64,000 bases of DNA from positions 3,720,001-3,784,000 of the forward strand of contig NZ_AP022570.1 of NCBI RefSeq assembly GCF_010728325.1, written 5' to 3'. The stretch comes from Mycolicibacterium poriferae. Its GTDB lineage: Bacteria > Actinomycetota > Actinomycetes > Mycobacteriales > Mycobacteriaceae. The notes below the pieces were generated by a model. The model did not search any database, was not told where the DNA came from, and saw only the letters and a program-made list of their open reading frames with translations. The position numbers were made by a program, and so were the translations under genes. This document shows positions 23,478 through 32,140 of the stretch, piece by piece (position 1 is the first letter of the stretch; every line of letters begins with the position of its first letter).

Positions 23478-23876
23478 GTGCAGTCGTTTCGTGAAGCCGT
23501 GGAAGCTCGGGACACCGACGCAATGGCGGCCTTGCTGGCCGATGACGTGGTGTTCACCAGTCCCGTCGCCTTCAAGCCCTATCCGGGGAAACCGATCACG
23601 GCGGCTATCCTGCGGGGTGTGATGCGGGTGTTCGAGGACTTCCGTTATGTCCGGGAGATCACCGACAGCGGCGGACGCGACCATGCTCTCGTCTTCGAGG
23701 CGACCGTGGCAGGCAAGAAAGTCACCGGCTGCGACTTCATCCATGTCAACGATGCCGGGTTGATCGACGACTTCATGGTCATGGTGCGACCGTTGTCCGG
23801 CGCCACCGCATTGTCCGAGGCGATGGCCGCCCAGTTCGACCGCATCCAGGCAGAAGCCGCCGGGCACAGCAGCTGA
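23478..23876 (+). CDS. SnoaL-like / nuclear transport factor 2 family protein
   Basis: A 132-residue protein with the NTF2-like fold: VVQSFREAVEARDTDAMAALL, DDVVFTSPVAFKPYPGK, then a VFEATVAGKKVTGCDFIHVN strand and LIDDFMVMVRPL. It probably binds a small hydrophobic ligand or catalyses an isomerase/hydrolase step. GTG 23478 is preferred because GAGAGG (23466-23471) is 6 nt upstream; an earlier GTG at 23418 has no such site. It lies upstream of the PHP gene by 44 nt. Confidence 0.78.
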   Translation: MQSFREAVEARDTDAMAALLADDVVFTSPVAFKPYPGKPITAAILRGVMRVFEDFRYVREITDSGGRDHALVFEATVAGKKVTGCDFIHVNDAGLIDDFMVMVRPLSGATALSEAMAAQFDRIQAEAAGHSS

Positions 23877-23920
23877 GGCTGGCCGGGCAGCGCGGCCACG
23901 CGCGTGCGACGATCGACGCG

Positions 23921-24754
23921 ATGCTTCCTGCCGACAACCACGTGCATTCTCGATGGTCGTGGGACACCGCTGAGACGGCGACGATGGAGCGCGAATGCGA
24001 GTCCGCGATCCGGCGCGGTATTCCGGCGGTGGCGTTCACCGAACACGTCGACTTCACCGAGTGGGGCGATGGCGACCGTGGCTACAGCAGGTCGGCCGAC
24101 GTCGAGGTCGGTGACCGGCCGGGGGTGGCACCGTTCGATCCCGTCGGTTATGCCGAGAACATCGAGCGCTGTCGCGAGATGTTTCCGACTTTGCGCATCT
24201 GGTCAGGTATCGAAGCCGGTGAGCCGCACTACTTCTCGGCCAGTGTGGCTCGCGTGCTGGGCGCCGGTGTCTTCGACCGGGTGCTGGGTAGCTTGCACGG
24301 CATCGCCGTCGACGGCCGGCTCGAAGCGATCAACTCTGCGCTGTTCGACCGCCACGATCCTCGCGAGCTGATGGACCGTTATCTGAGCGACATGGTCGAC
24401 CTGGTCGGACAGTCACAGGTGTTCGGCGTGCTGGCCCACTGCGACTACCCGCGCCGCTACTGGCCTGTCGAACGGGTCGGACAGTACCGCGAGGCCGACT
24501 TCGAAGAGCAGTACCGGACCGTGTTCGCTGCGTTGGCACCCACCGAGCGGGCCTTGGAGATCAACACCAAGTCGCCGCTGTCGTCGGTCGAACTGATTCG
24601 CTGGTGGTGGCAGGAAGGCGGGAAAGCCGTGTCGTTCGGCAGTGACGCACACCGACCCGACCGCGTCGGAGACCAGTTCGAGGTGGCCGTGCACATCGTC
24701 GAGGCGGCCGGTTTCCGGCCCGGCCGAGACCGTTTCGACTTCTGGCGTCGCTGA
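23921..24754 (+). CDS. PHP-domain phosphatase, histidinol-phosphatase-like
   Basis: A 277-residue protein with the trinuclear metal site of the PHP superfamily: H7-x-H9 (NHVHS), EH at 41-42 (FTEHVDF), E in IWSGIEAGEPHY, H in VLGSLHG, H/D in LAHCDYPRRY and D-x-H in FGSDAHRPDR. The overall layout matches HisK-type histidinol-phosphate phosphatases (EC 3.1.3.15), but PHP paralogues hydrolyse varied phosphoesters, and no other histidine genes are near. Soluble, cytoplasmic. Confidence 0.82.
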   Translation: MLPADNHVHSRWSWDTAETATMERECESAIRRGIPAVAFTEHVDFTEWGDGDRGYSRSADVEVGDRPGVAPFDPVGYAENIERCREMFPTLRIWSGIEAGEPHYFSASVARVLGAGVFDRVLGSLHGIAVDGRLEAINSALFDRHDPRELMDRYLSDMVDLVGQSQVFGVLAHCDYPRRYWPVERVGQYREADFEEQYRTVFAALAPTERALEINTKSPLSSVELIRWWWQEGGKAVSFGSDAHRPDRVGDQFEVAVHIVEAAGFRPGRDRFDFWRR

Positions 24755-24763
24755 GCGCCGTCG

Positions 24764-25576
24764 TTACTCGTAGTTGATGCCCTCCAGCCGGAAGTCGCGC
24801 GCGGAGAAGTCGATCTGCGCGGCCGGGTTGGCGACCGCGGTCGTCAGCCCCGAGCCGAACGCGCCCAGGCGATCGAACAACGTCGCCGTCCCGACGGCGA
24901 TGCCCGCAGCGGAGTGGTGCGAGACGGCCTGTACCCCGAGCCAGTCGTCGACCGGCAGGCGCGAGAGGGCCACGGTGAGGTCACCGTTGATGTATCCGAT
25001 TCCGGCGGTGCCCAGATTGGTCACGAGGCTCGTCGACTCGGCCACCGTGGCCGCACGCACGAACGGCGAGTTCTGTCGTCCGGCAACGATGCTGATCGAG
25101 TCATTGAAGAAGCGCTTGCGCGAGTCGTTCTGGTGCCCGGCCGGCGATCGAGTCCAGCCGGCCTGGTCGCTGCCGACGTAGGGCGGCGGCGTTCCGTCCG
25201 GAGTGGGATGCTCGGGGAAGCCGTCGTCGGACGTCCACAACTCCCCCGGCGGCGGCGCAGAGGTCCGGAACTGTACGAGCGTGGCGCGCGCCACCACACG
25301 GTCGTCCTGCCTGACCTCACACTGCGCACTGTGCACCCGCCGGCCGTCGCGGACCACCTCGACGTCGACGGTGGTGTGCGCGTTGCGGGCGGCGCGTTGC
25401 AGGTCGACGGTCAACCGGGCGGGCTGGAAGCCGTCGGTGGCGCACTCGCTCTCCAACGCCAGCGCGGCCAGCCCGACCATGGCCGGCCCGTTGAGATGAT
25501 CGTCGCCCCAATGGCTTTGCGCGTACGGTGTCGGGTCGTAGCCCCCGCCGGAGGCGGTGAAGTAGGCGGTGACCAT
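24764..25576 (-). CDS. acyl-CoA thioesterase-like double hot-dog protein
   Basis: A 270-residue TesB-like protein. It opens with a hot-dog segment (QSHWGDDHLNGPAMVGLAALALE), continues with LTVDLQRAARNAHTTVDVEVVRDGRR and an acyl-CoA-binding strand VVARATLVQF, and ends with a second hot-dog unit containing GYINGDLTVALSRLP and SHHSAAGIAVGTATLFDRLG. It should hydrolyse acyl-CoA thioesters. ATG 25574-25576 immediately follows the TGA of an SDR remnant, so the two were once, and may still be, on one transcript. Converges with the PHP gene. Confidence 0.8.
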   Translation of the reverse strand: MVTAYFTASGGGYDPTPYAQSHWGDDHLNGPAMVGLAALALESECATDGFQPARLTVDLQRAARNAHTTVDVEVVRDGRRVHSAQCEVRQDDRVVARATLVQFRTSAPPPGELWTSDDGFPEHPTPDGTPPPYVGSDQAGWTRSPAGHQNDSRKRFFNDSISIVAGRQNSPFVRAATVAESTSLVTNLGTAGIGYINGDLTVALSRLPVDDWLGVQAVSHHSAAGIAVGTATLFDRLGAFGSGLTTAVANPAAQIDFSARDFRLEGINYE

Positions 25577-25732
25577 TCAGGTGTTCCCGTCGCCGTTGAC
25601 GCCGAAGGACTGCCCGGTGATGTCGCCGGCCTCCTCGGAGACCGGGAACGCGCCTGCCACGGCGATGTCGTCCGGGGAGCCCGTTCGTCGAACCGGCGTC
25701 GCGTCGGTGGTTGCCTGCACGTCGCCCAGCAT
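25577..25732 (-). pseudogene. 3' remnant of a short-chain dehydrogenase gene
   Basis: Reading leftwards from ATG 25732 to TGA 25577-25579 gives 51 codons. They contain the classical SDR C-terminal signature: RRTGSPDDIAVAGAFPVSEE, then DITGQSFGVNGDGNT (compare the family's R-x-G-x-P-E-D-I-A ... F-L-x-S-x-x-A-x-x-I-T-G-Q-x-x-x-V-D-G-G). The frame upstream (25733-25832) reads through without stops but no longer resembles an SDR, and the Rossmann and YxxxK parts are absent. The remnant ends directly before the thioesterase ATG. It is most simply the tail of a deleted gene; the truncated ORF may still be translated. Confidence 0.65.
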
Positions 25733-25832
25733 GCCGCGTGCCTCCGAACTGGGCAGCGTCGGGGTACCGCCGTCACCGACTGTGAGCCCCGTGCGAAAAA
25801 CCGGCCGGGAAATCGCACAGGGTTCACTCTCG

Positions 25833-25944
25833 GCGACGGAAGCCCGGCGAGAGCCCCGCGGCCACAGAAGCCGGGGGACAGCCCCGCAGCGACGGGAGCC
25901 CGGCGAGAGCCCCGCAGCGACAGAAGCCGGGCGTCAGCGGTTGA
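25833..25944 (-). repeat. 28-bp tandem repeat, four copies, overlapping the TspO stop codon
   Basis: Units at 25833-25860, 25861-25888, 25889-25916 and 25917-25944 share the frame GCGACGGAAGCCCGGCGAGA followed by GCCCCGC. The last, most diverged unit contains the stop codon (25934-25936) of the tspO-like gene on the minus strand. The array lies between that gene end and the SDR remnant. Confidence 0.85.
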
Positions 25945-26416
25945 GCTGCCAGATCCGCGTCGACAACGCAGTGGCGAACGCGCACCACAGCGGGTACGGC
26001 GCGAGAGCCGCGCCGGCCGGCGCGTTCACCTGGCCTGCCCTTCGGGCCAGGTCAGCGCTGCTGAGCGTCAGCACACCGGCCAGCGCCGCCGCCGGTCCCA
26101 GCATGCGGCGGTTGAAGAACACCCAGCTCCAACCCGCGTTGAGCACCAGGTTCACCGCCAGCGCACGACTGTAGGCGCGGGCCTGCTCGGTGTCACCACG
26201 CTCATCGAGCGTGTCGATCGTCGACGCCGAGACCACCGCGATGTCGGAGTACAGGATGTTCCAGGCAACCGGGAACGCCCACCTCGGCGGCTGGAAGCCG
26301 GGTTTCTTCAGGCGGCGGTACCAGCGCGACTCGACGACAGGGGTGGTGGCCAGACCGCCCGCTGCGGCGGCGGTGAACGCAGCCCCGGCAGTCTTCGCGA
26401 GGGTCGACGGACGCAT
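25934..26416 (-). CDS. TspO/MBR-family tryptophan-rich sensory protein
   Basis: A 160-residue, five-helix membrane protein. It shows the TspO pattern: WYRRLKKPGFQPPRWAFPVAWNILY (the Pro/Trp-rich loop between helices 1 and 2), LVLNAGWSWVFF and the final APYPLWCAFATALSTRIWQLNR (conserved P-Y-x-x-W). TspO binds tetrapyrroles, cholesterol-like ligands or stress signals. ATG 26416 follows AAAGGATC; three codons of uncertain use lie upstream. Divergent from the MFS gene. Confidence 0.88.
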   Translation of the reverse strand: MRPSTLAKTAGAAFTAAAAGGLATTPVVESRWYRRLKKPGFQPPRWAFPVAWNILYSDIAVVSASTIDTLDERGDTEQARAYSRALAVNLVLNAGWSWVFFNRRMLGPAAALAGVLTLSSADLARRAGQVNAPAGAALAPYPLWCAFATALSTRIWQLNR

Positions 26417-26599
26417 CGGTGATCCTTTCGTCAAGGCGGCACGGGACCGTGCCCTTGGGCAATACCCCGATCACGGTGCCATGACTCACCGGCTCTGCGA
26501 CAGCCCCCGAGGGCCACCGCCCGGCGGACGGCCGCCGGTCGTGGGCTGGGGCACCCCGCGCATAATCGCCTGGGAAGCACAGACGGGCTAACGATCGGA

Positions 26600-28081
26600 G
26601 TGGGCGTGCACGAGATTGGCGTGGACCGATCCGCTGCCGCGCTCGACGATCCGGTTCGACGGCCGCGCCTGCTGGTCATCGGCCTCGGCATCGTCGTGCT
26701 CACCGTCGCGGTGCTGCAGACAGCGGTCGTCCCGGTGCTGGGCGTGATCGCCGAGCAACTCGACGCCTCGACCGTGGCCGTCAGCTGGGCAGTGACAGCC
26801 AATCTGCTTGCGGCTGCCGCGATGACACCGCTGATCGGACGCCTGGCCGATCTGCACCGTAAGAAGCGGGTGCTGCTCGGCGTGCTCATCGTGGTCCTGG
26901 CCGGTTCGGTGCTGGCGGCGGCGACCACCTCGTTGGCGCTGTTGATCACAGCGCGGGTCCTGCAGGCCGCATCCTTTGCGCTGTACCCGATCAGCATCGC
27001 GATCCTGCGCGAGGAACTTCCACCCCAACGGATGGGGTCGGCACTGGCGATCCTGTCGGGCACGTTGGGCTTCGGCGGTGGCGCCGGCCTGGTCGTGGTG
27101 GGCCTGCTGATGAGCGGGAACGCCGACTACCACCGGGTGTTCTGGCTGACGACGGGGTTCACCGTGCTGGTGATCGGGCTCGTCGTCGCGCTGGTGCCGA
27201 ACCGGCCGCGCAGCGCTACCGGCTCGATCGACTGGCTGGGCGCGCTCGGACTGGCCGCCGGGCTCACCGCAGTACTGCTGACGATCACCCAGGGCAACGA
27301 ATGGGGCTGGGCGTCCCCTCGCACCCTCGCCACCGCCGCCGGTGGGGTCGTGATCCTCGCCTGTTGGTGGATCTGGGAGCGACGGGTGGCCCGGCCGCTG
27401 GTGTCGACCCGCATGCTGACCCGGCGGTCCATGCTGTTCACCAACCTGGCCACGGTCAGCGTCGGTATGGGTCTGTACTTCGCCTTCCTCGGCCTGACCC
27501 AGTTCGTGCAGATGGATCCGGAGATCGCCGGTTACGGCTTCGGGGCCACCGTGCTGCAGGCCAGCGTGGTCTATCTGCTTCCCGGGGCGCTGGCGGGGTT
27601 CGTCGTCGCGTTGGTGTCCGGCCGGTTCATCGACCGGTTCGGCGCCCGGCCGGTGCTGATGATCGCCGCCGTCGTCGGGATCGCGGGTTTCGCCCTCATT
27701 GCCTTCGCGCACACCTCGGCCTGGCAGGTGATCGTGGCGAGCGTGCTGGCCAACGTCTACATCAGCCTCGGGTATGGCGCGTTACCGGCGTTGGTGGTCA
27801 GCGAGGTCGAGACCGGAGAGACCGGTGTCGCCACGGGCATGAACGCGATCGCGCGGACGGTGGGCAGCTCCATCGCGGCGGCACTCGTCGCGCTGCTGCT
27901 GAACCGCACCACGGCCGCCGGCACCCCGCTGGAGAGCAGCTTCGTGGCTACGTTCCTGGGCGGTTCGGCGACCGCCGTGCTGGCGATCGCGCTCATCGCC
28001 GCTTCGCGGCCCCGACCCCCACACCGCGAATCCGTGGAGGCGCGCTACGAATCCCGCGCGATGAACCACGAGTGGGGCTGA
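26600..28081 (+). CDS. MFS transporter, DHA2 (14-TM) drug-efflux type
   Basis: A 493-residue major facilitator. It contains the A-type loop between helices 2 and 3 (LIGRLADLHRKKRVLLGVLI), the helix 4-5 region (LLITARVLQAASFALYPISIAILREELPPQ) and about 14 hydrophobic helices. It is likely a proton-coupled exporter of drugs or lipids at the inner membrane. GTG 26600 or GTG 26606 may be used; CGGAG lies just upstream. Its stop is 9 nt from the stop of the convergent SRPBCC gene. Substrate unknown. Confidence 0.87.
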   Translation: MGVHEIGVDRSAAALDDPVRRPRLLVIGLGIVVLTVAVLQTAVVPVLGVIAEQLDASTVAVSWAVTANLLAAAAMTPLIGRLADLHRKKRVLLGVLIVVLAGSVLAAATTSLALLITARVLQAASFALYPISIAILREELPPQRMGSALAILSGTLGFGGGAGLVVVGLLMSGNADYHRVFWLTTGFTVLVIGLVVALVPNRPRSATGSIDWLGALGLAAGLTAVLLTITQGNEWGWASPRTLATAAGGVVILACWWIWERRVARPLVSTRMLTRRSMLFTNLATVSVGMGLYFAFLGLTQFVQMDPEIAGYGFGATVLQASVVYLLPGALAGFVVALVSGRFIDRFGARPVLMIAAVVGIAGFALIAFAHTSAWQVIVASVLANVYISLGYGALPALVVSEVETGETGVATGMNAIARTVGSSIAAALVALLLNRTTAAGTPLESSFVATFLGGSATAVLAIALIAASRPRPPHRESVEARYESRAMNHEWG

Positions 28082-28090
28082 CAACCCCAA

Positions 28091-28531
28091 CTAGCGCAGT
28101 CGGGCCAGATTCTGCACGGACTTACGCACGTCACCCTTGATGACCCTGGCGACCAGCCCGCCGACCGGCGTGCTGAGCAGACCGCCGGACAGGTCCGCGA
28201 GCACCCGGAAATCGGAGCCTTCCACCCCGTCCTGCGTCCTCGGCTGTACCTCCATGCTCAGACCGATCCGCACGCCACCGAAACCGGTGCCGACCAGCTC
28301 GATCTCCTTGGGCTCGTCATAGCGGGTGACCCGCCAGTGGATCGTGTTGCGGAAGCCCTTGACCTTGATGCAAGAGGACACCTCTGTACCGACGTCGATC
28401 TCGTCGGGCACCTCGCTGCGCCACCCGCCGAAGATGGTCAGCCACTCCTCGAACCGACGCAGGTTCGAGGCCAGATCCCACGCCCGCTCGGGACTGAGGT
28501 CGGAGGACACCGAGACATCGACAGAAGCCAT
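28091..28531 (-). CDS. SRPBCC-family protein (MxaD/CoxG-like)
   Basis: A 146-residue START-like protein: DVSVSSDLSPERAWDLASNL, WLTIFGGWRSEVPDEIDVGTEVSS, IHWRVTRYDEPKEIELVG and a C-terminal helix (VARVIKGDVRKSVQNLARL). This sequence pattern is frequent in mycobacteria as a lipid- or polyketide-binding protein. ATG 28531 follows GGGAGAACAGC; a longer frame to 28558 lacks a better site. Divergent from the polyamine transporter operon. Confidence 0.8.
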   Translation of the reverse strand: MASVDVSVSSDLSPERAWDLASNLRRFEEWLTIFGGWRSEVPDEIDVGTEVSSCIKVKGFRNTIHWRVTRYDEPKEIELVGTGFGGVRIGLSMEVQPRTQDGVEGSDFRVLADLSGGLLSTPVGGLVARVIKGDVRKSVQNLARLR

Positions 28532-28814
28532 GCTGTTCTCCCTACCCCACCTGATCATCGCCGTAAACGGGCTTCACCCGACGAAGTCAGCTGCGAAGAT
28601 CATGATCGGCGACGACCGCGACGACCGCATGCCGGCCCACCCCAGGTCCGGCGGTAGTACTGCACGCGCCTCGATGCGCGGATTCCCGCGACGTGAGCCA
28701 GAATCAGCAAGGGATTCGATTGTGGAAATGTAAATTCGTTGCGGAATCGCTTGCGAAGGTCGGCGCGATCCGCGAAGGTTTACCCACAGCTTCACGGCTG
28801 GCACCTGAGGAGGA
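28532..28814. other. intergenic region upstream of the polyamine transporter operon
   Basis: No gene is visible in these 283 nt. The right half (28700-28780) is clearly more AT-rich than the surroundings and is where the promoter of the potA-like operon should lie. A strong ribosome-binding site, GAGGAGG, sits at 28807-28813. No riboswitch fold or clear operator was recognised. Confidence 0.5.
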
Positions 28815-30023
28815 TTGGCCCTGACCGGCACACACGCAACCGCTGTAGACCAGATGGCGGAAACCGAGGCCACCCAACACAAGGGCGGCCCGGTCATCGA
28901 GATCGACCATGTCACCAAGCGCTTCGGCGATTACGTCGCCGTCGCCGACGCGGACTTCACCATTGCCCAGGGCGAGTTCTTCTCGATGCTGGGGCCGTCC
29001 GGGTGCGGCAAGACCACCACGCTGCGGATGATCGCCGGGTTCGAGACGCCCACCGAGGGGGCCATCCGGCTCGAAGGCACCGACGTGTCCAAGACGCCGC
29101 CCAACAAGCGCAACGTCAACACCGTTTTCCAGCACTACGCGCTGTTCCCCCACATGACGGTTCGCGACAACGTGGCCTACGGTCCGCGATCGGCCAAGAA
29201 GGACAAGAACACGGTCCGCAAGCGAGTCGACGAACTCCTCGAGACCGTGCGCCTGGCCGACTTCGCCGAGCGCAAGCCCGCGCAGCTGTCCGGCGGCCAG
29301 CAGCAGCGTGTCGCCCTGGCCCGGGCTCTGGTCAACTACCCCAGTGCCCTCCTGCTCGACGAGCCCCTCGGAGCGCTGGACCTCAAACTGCGCCACGTCA
29401 TGCAGTTCGAGCTCAAACGGATCCAGCGCGAGGTCGGCATCACGTTCATCTACGTGACCCACGACCAAGAGGAAGCGCTGACGATGAGTGACCGCATCGC
29501 GGTCATGAACGCTGGCAACGTCGAACAGATCGGCACGCCCACAGAGATCTACGACCGCCCCGCCACGGTGTTCGTGGCCAGCTTCATCGGACAGGCCAAC
29601 CTGTGGTCAGGTCGCCAGACCGGACGCCACAACCGTGACTTCGTCGAAGTCGACGTGCTCGGCTCCAGGTTGAAGGCCCGGCCCGGCGAGACCACGATCG
29701 AGCCGGGCGGCAACGCCACGCTGATGGTGCGTCCCGAGCGCATCCGTGTCACCCCGGCGGAGCAGGAGCCGCCCACCGGCGATGTCGTCGGGGTGCGCGC
29801 CACCGTGACCGATCTGACGTTCCAGGGTCCGGTGGTGCGGCTGTCGATGGCCGCACCCGACTCGTCGCCGATCGTCGCTCATGTCGGTCCGGAGCAGGAC
29901 CTGCCGCTGCTGCGCCCCGGCGACGAAGTCCACGTCTCGTGGGCTCCCGGCGCCTCGCTGGTGTTGCCCGGCGCCGACATCCCGACCACCGAGGATCTCG
30001 AGGACATGCTCGACGACTCCTGA
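28815..30023 (+). CDS. potA: spermidine/putrescine ABC transporter ATP-binding protein (PotA-like)
   Basis: A protein of up to 402 residues. It has Walker [10 protein letters not shown] (about residues 60-68), a Q-loop at [13 protein letters not shown], signature LSGGQQQR (about 158-165), Walker B LLLDEPLG and switch His in [10 protein letters not shown]. The C-terminal 110 residues form a TOBE domain ([11 protein letters not shown]). It energises import by the permeases encoded downstream. The start is uncertain: TTG 28815 and CTG 28821 follow GAGGAGG closely, while ATG 28854 is a conservative alternative; the first ~25 residues carry no conserved motif. First gene of a four-gene operon. Confidence 0.88.
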   Translation: MALTGTHATAVDQMAETEATQHKGGPVIEIDHVTKRFGDYVAVADADFTIAQGEFFSMLGPSGCGKTTTLRMIAGFETPTEGAIRLEGTDVSKTPPNKRNVNTVFQHYALFPHMTVRDNVAYGPRSAKKDKNTVRKRVDELLETVRLADFAERKPAQLSGGQQQRVALARALVNYPSALLLDEPLGALDLKLRHVMQFELKRIQREVGITFIYVTHDQEEALTMSDRIAVMNAGNVEQIGTPTEIYDRPATVFVASFIGQANLWSGRQTGRHNRDFVEVDVLGSRLKARPGETTIEPGGNATLMVRPERIRVTPAEQEPPTGDVVGVRATVTDLTFQGPVVRLSMAAPDSSPIVAHVGPEQDLPLLRPGDEVHVSWAPGASLVLPGADIPTTEDLEDMLDDS

Positions 30024-30078
30024 TCCCGTCATCAGGCCGCCCCATCCCTTCCCTGAGCCGACGAAAGGCACCCTTCGC

Positions 30079-31260
30079 ATGTCCCGTGAAATTGATCCCC
30101 GCCTGCTGGCCCGCTTGACCGCCGGCCGCACGACACGCCGCCGGTTCCTGGGCGGCAGCGCCGCGGCCGCTGCGGGACTGACGTTGGGCTCGTCGCTGCT
30201 GGCGGCGTGCGGTTCCGACAGCGACACGTCCACCACAGCCACCGACGCCGGCGGACCCGCCAGCGGCACCCTGCGGATCTCGAACTGGCCGCTGTACATG
30301 GCCGACGGTTTCGTGGCCGGCTTCCAGACGGCCTCCGGCATCACCGTCGACTACAAAGAGGACTTCAACGACAACGAGCAGTGGTTCGCCAAGGTCAAGG
30401 AGCCGTTGTCGCGCAAGCAGGACATCGGCGCCGACCTGGCGGTCCCCACGACGTTCATGGCGGTGCGGCTGCATCAGCTCGGCTGGCTGAACAACATCAA
30501 TCACGACGCCGTTCCGAACATCAAGAATCTGCGCACCGACCTGCTGGAGGCCAGCGTGGACCCGGGCCGCGAGTTCAGCGCGCCCTACATGTCCGGTCTG
30601 GTCGGCATCGCTTACAACCGGGCGGCCACCGGACGCGACCTGACCACCATCGACGACATGTGGGACCCTGCCTTCAAGGGCCGGGTGAGCATGTTCTCCG
30701 ACGCGCAGGACGGCCTGGGCATGATCATGCTGTCCCAGGGCAACTCCCCCGAGAATCCGACCACCGAGAGCGTGCAGCAGGCCATCGACCTGGTGCGCGA
30801 GCAGAAGGATCGTGGCCAGATCCGCCGGTTCACGGGCAACGACTACGCCGACGATCTGGCGGCCGGCAATGTCGCTGTCGCGCAGGCCTATTCCGGCGAC
30901 ATCGTGCAGTTGCAGGCGGACAACCCCGACCTGCAGTTCGTGGTTCCGGAAACCGGCGCCACCACGTTCGTCGACACCATGGTGATCCCGTACACCACGC
31001 AGAACCAGAAGGCGGCCGAAGCGTGGATCGACTATGTCTACGACAGGGCGAACTACGCCAAGCTGGTGTCGTTCGTCCAGTACATCCCGGTGCTGTCGGA
31101 CATGACCGAGGAGTTGGAGAAGATCGACCCGGAGTCGGCCAACAACCCGCTGATCAACCCGCCACAGTCGGTGCTCGACAAGGCGAAGGGCTGGGCCGCG
31201 CTCACCGACGAGCAGACCCAGGAGTACAACACCGCTTATGCGGCCGTGACCGGCGGCTGA
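30079..31260 (+). CDS. potD: spermidine/putrescine-binding lipoprotein (PotD-like), Tat-exported
   Basis: A 393-residue periplasmic-binding protein. The N-terminus combines a twin-arginine motif (RRRF at residues 20-23) with a lipobox LLAAC at 40-44, so it is probably exported folded and lipid-anchored at Cys44. The mature part begins LRISNWPLYMADGFVAGFQ and contains GLVGIAYN and NDYADDLAAGNVAVAQAYSGD, all typical of the PotD/PotF family. AAAGG precedes ATG 30079; it lies 55 nt after potA and 4 nt before potB. It should deliver polyamines or a related cation to the permeases; exact ligand not provable from sequence. Confidence 0.87.
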   Translation: MSREIDPRLLARLTAGRTTRRRFLGGSAAAAAGLTLGSSLLAACGSDSDTSTTATDAGGPASGTLRISNWPLYMADGFVAGFQTASGITVDYKEDFNDNEQWFAKVKEPLSRKQDIGADLAVPTTFMAVRLHQLGWLNNINHDAVPNIKNLRTDLLEASVDPGREFSAPYMSGLVGIAYNRAATGRDLTTIDDMWDPAFKGRVSMFSDAQDGLGMIMLSQGNSPENPTTESVQQAIDLVREQKDRGQIRRFTGNDYADDLAAGNVAVAQAYSGDIVQLQADNPDLQFVVPETGATTFVDTMVIPYTTQNQKAAEAWIDYVYDRANYAKLVSFVQYIPVLSDMTEELEKIDPESANNPLINPPQSVLDKAKGWAALTDEQTQEYNTAYAAVTGG

Positions 31261-31264
31261 GTTC

Positions 31265-32140
31265 ATGGCAGGCGTAGCAGCCAGCAGCCGGCAACGGAGC
31301 AAGATCGCTCCCTACCTGATGGTCCTGCCGGCCCTGGTGTACCTCGGCGTGTTCTTCGTGGTGCCGTTCTTCACGCTGGCACGCACGTCGTTGTCGGAGA
31401 CCAGCGGCTCGGTGTTCCTGCCCACGCTCACCTTCGCGTGGGACTTCGGCAACTACACCCAGGCGTTCAGCGAGTACCGGGAACCGATTCTGCGCTCGTT
31501 CGGGTACGCGTTCGTGGCCACGGTGTTGTGTCTGCTGATGGCCTTCCCACTGGCCTACGTGATCGCTTTCAAGGCAGGCAGATTCAAGAACCTCATCCTC
31601 GGCCTGGTCATCCTGCCGTTCTTCGTCACGTTCCTGATCCGCACGCTGGCATGGAAGACCATCCTCGCCGACGAGGGATGGGTGGTCAGTGCGCTCGGCA
31701 CCGTCGGGCTGCTGCCTGAGGAGGGCCGGTTGCTCTCGACGAGTTGGGCGGTGATCGGCGGGCTGACCTACAACTGGATCATCTTCATGATCCTGCCGCT
31801 CTACGTCAGCCTGGAGAAGATCGACCCGCGCCTGCTCGAGGCGTCGAAAGACCTGTACTCCTCGGCCACGCGCAGCTTCCGCAAGGTGATCCTGCCGTTG
31901 GCCATGCCGGGCGTGCTGGCAGGCAGCATGCTGGTCTTCATCCCGTCGGTCGGCGATTTCATCAACGCCGACTACCTGGGCAGTACCCAGACGACGATGA
32001 TCGGCAACGTCATCCAGAAACAGTTCCTGGTGGTCAAGGACTACCCTGCCGCGGCCGCACTGTCACTGGTGCTGATGCTGATCATCCTCGGCGGGGTGCT
32101 GCTCTACACCCGGGCCCTCGGCACGGAGGACCTGGTATGA
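31265..32140 (+). CDS. potB: ABC transporter permease (PotB-like)
   Basis: A 291-residue BPD_transp_1 permease with six transmembrane helices: PYLMVLPALVYLGVFFVVPF at the start and the EAA-like cytoplasmic loop LLEASKDLYSSATRSFRKVI before the last helices. It pairs with the next gene product to form the transmembrane channel. Its stop overlaps the start of potC (ATGA), indicating coupled translation. Confidence 0.88.
   Translation: MAGVAASSRQRSKIAPYLMVLPALVYLGVFFVVPFFTLARTSLSETSGSVFLPTLTFAWDFGNYTQAFSEYREPILRSFGYAFVATVLCLLMAFPLAYVIAFKAGRFKNLILGLVILPFFVTFLIRTLAWKTILADEGWVVSALGTVGLLPEEGRLLSTSWAVIGGLTYNWIIFMILPLYVSLEKIDPRLLEASKDLYSSATRSFRKVILPLAMPGVLAGSMLVFIPSVGDFINADYLGSTQTTMIGNVIQKQFLVVKDYPAAAALSLVLMLIILGGVLLYTRALGTEDLV

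Noticed and set aside
24914..26422. 502-codon plus-strand frame over the thioesterase, SDR remnant and TspO genes
   Set aside because: It spans several real genes on the other strand and lacks any recognisable domain.
26588..27712. 374-codon minus-strand frame antisense to the MFS gene
   Set aside because: Gln/His/Arg/Gly-rich shadow with no membrane segments or motifs.
28700..28780. Inverted repeat around GATTCG...CGGAATC as a pot-operon operator
   Set aside because: The arms match poorly and are more than 20 nt apart; it could be chance in an AT-richer segment.
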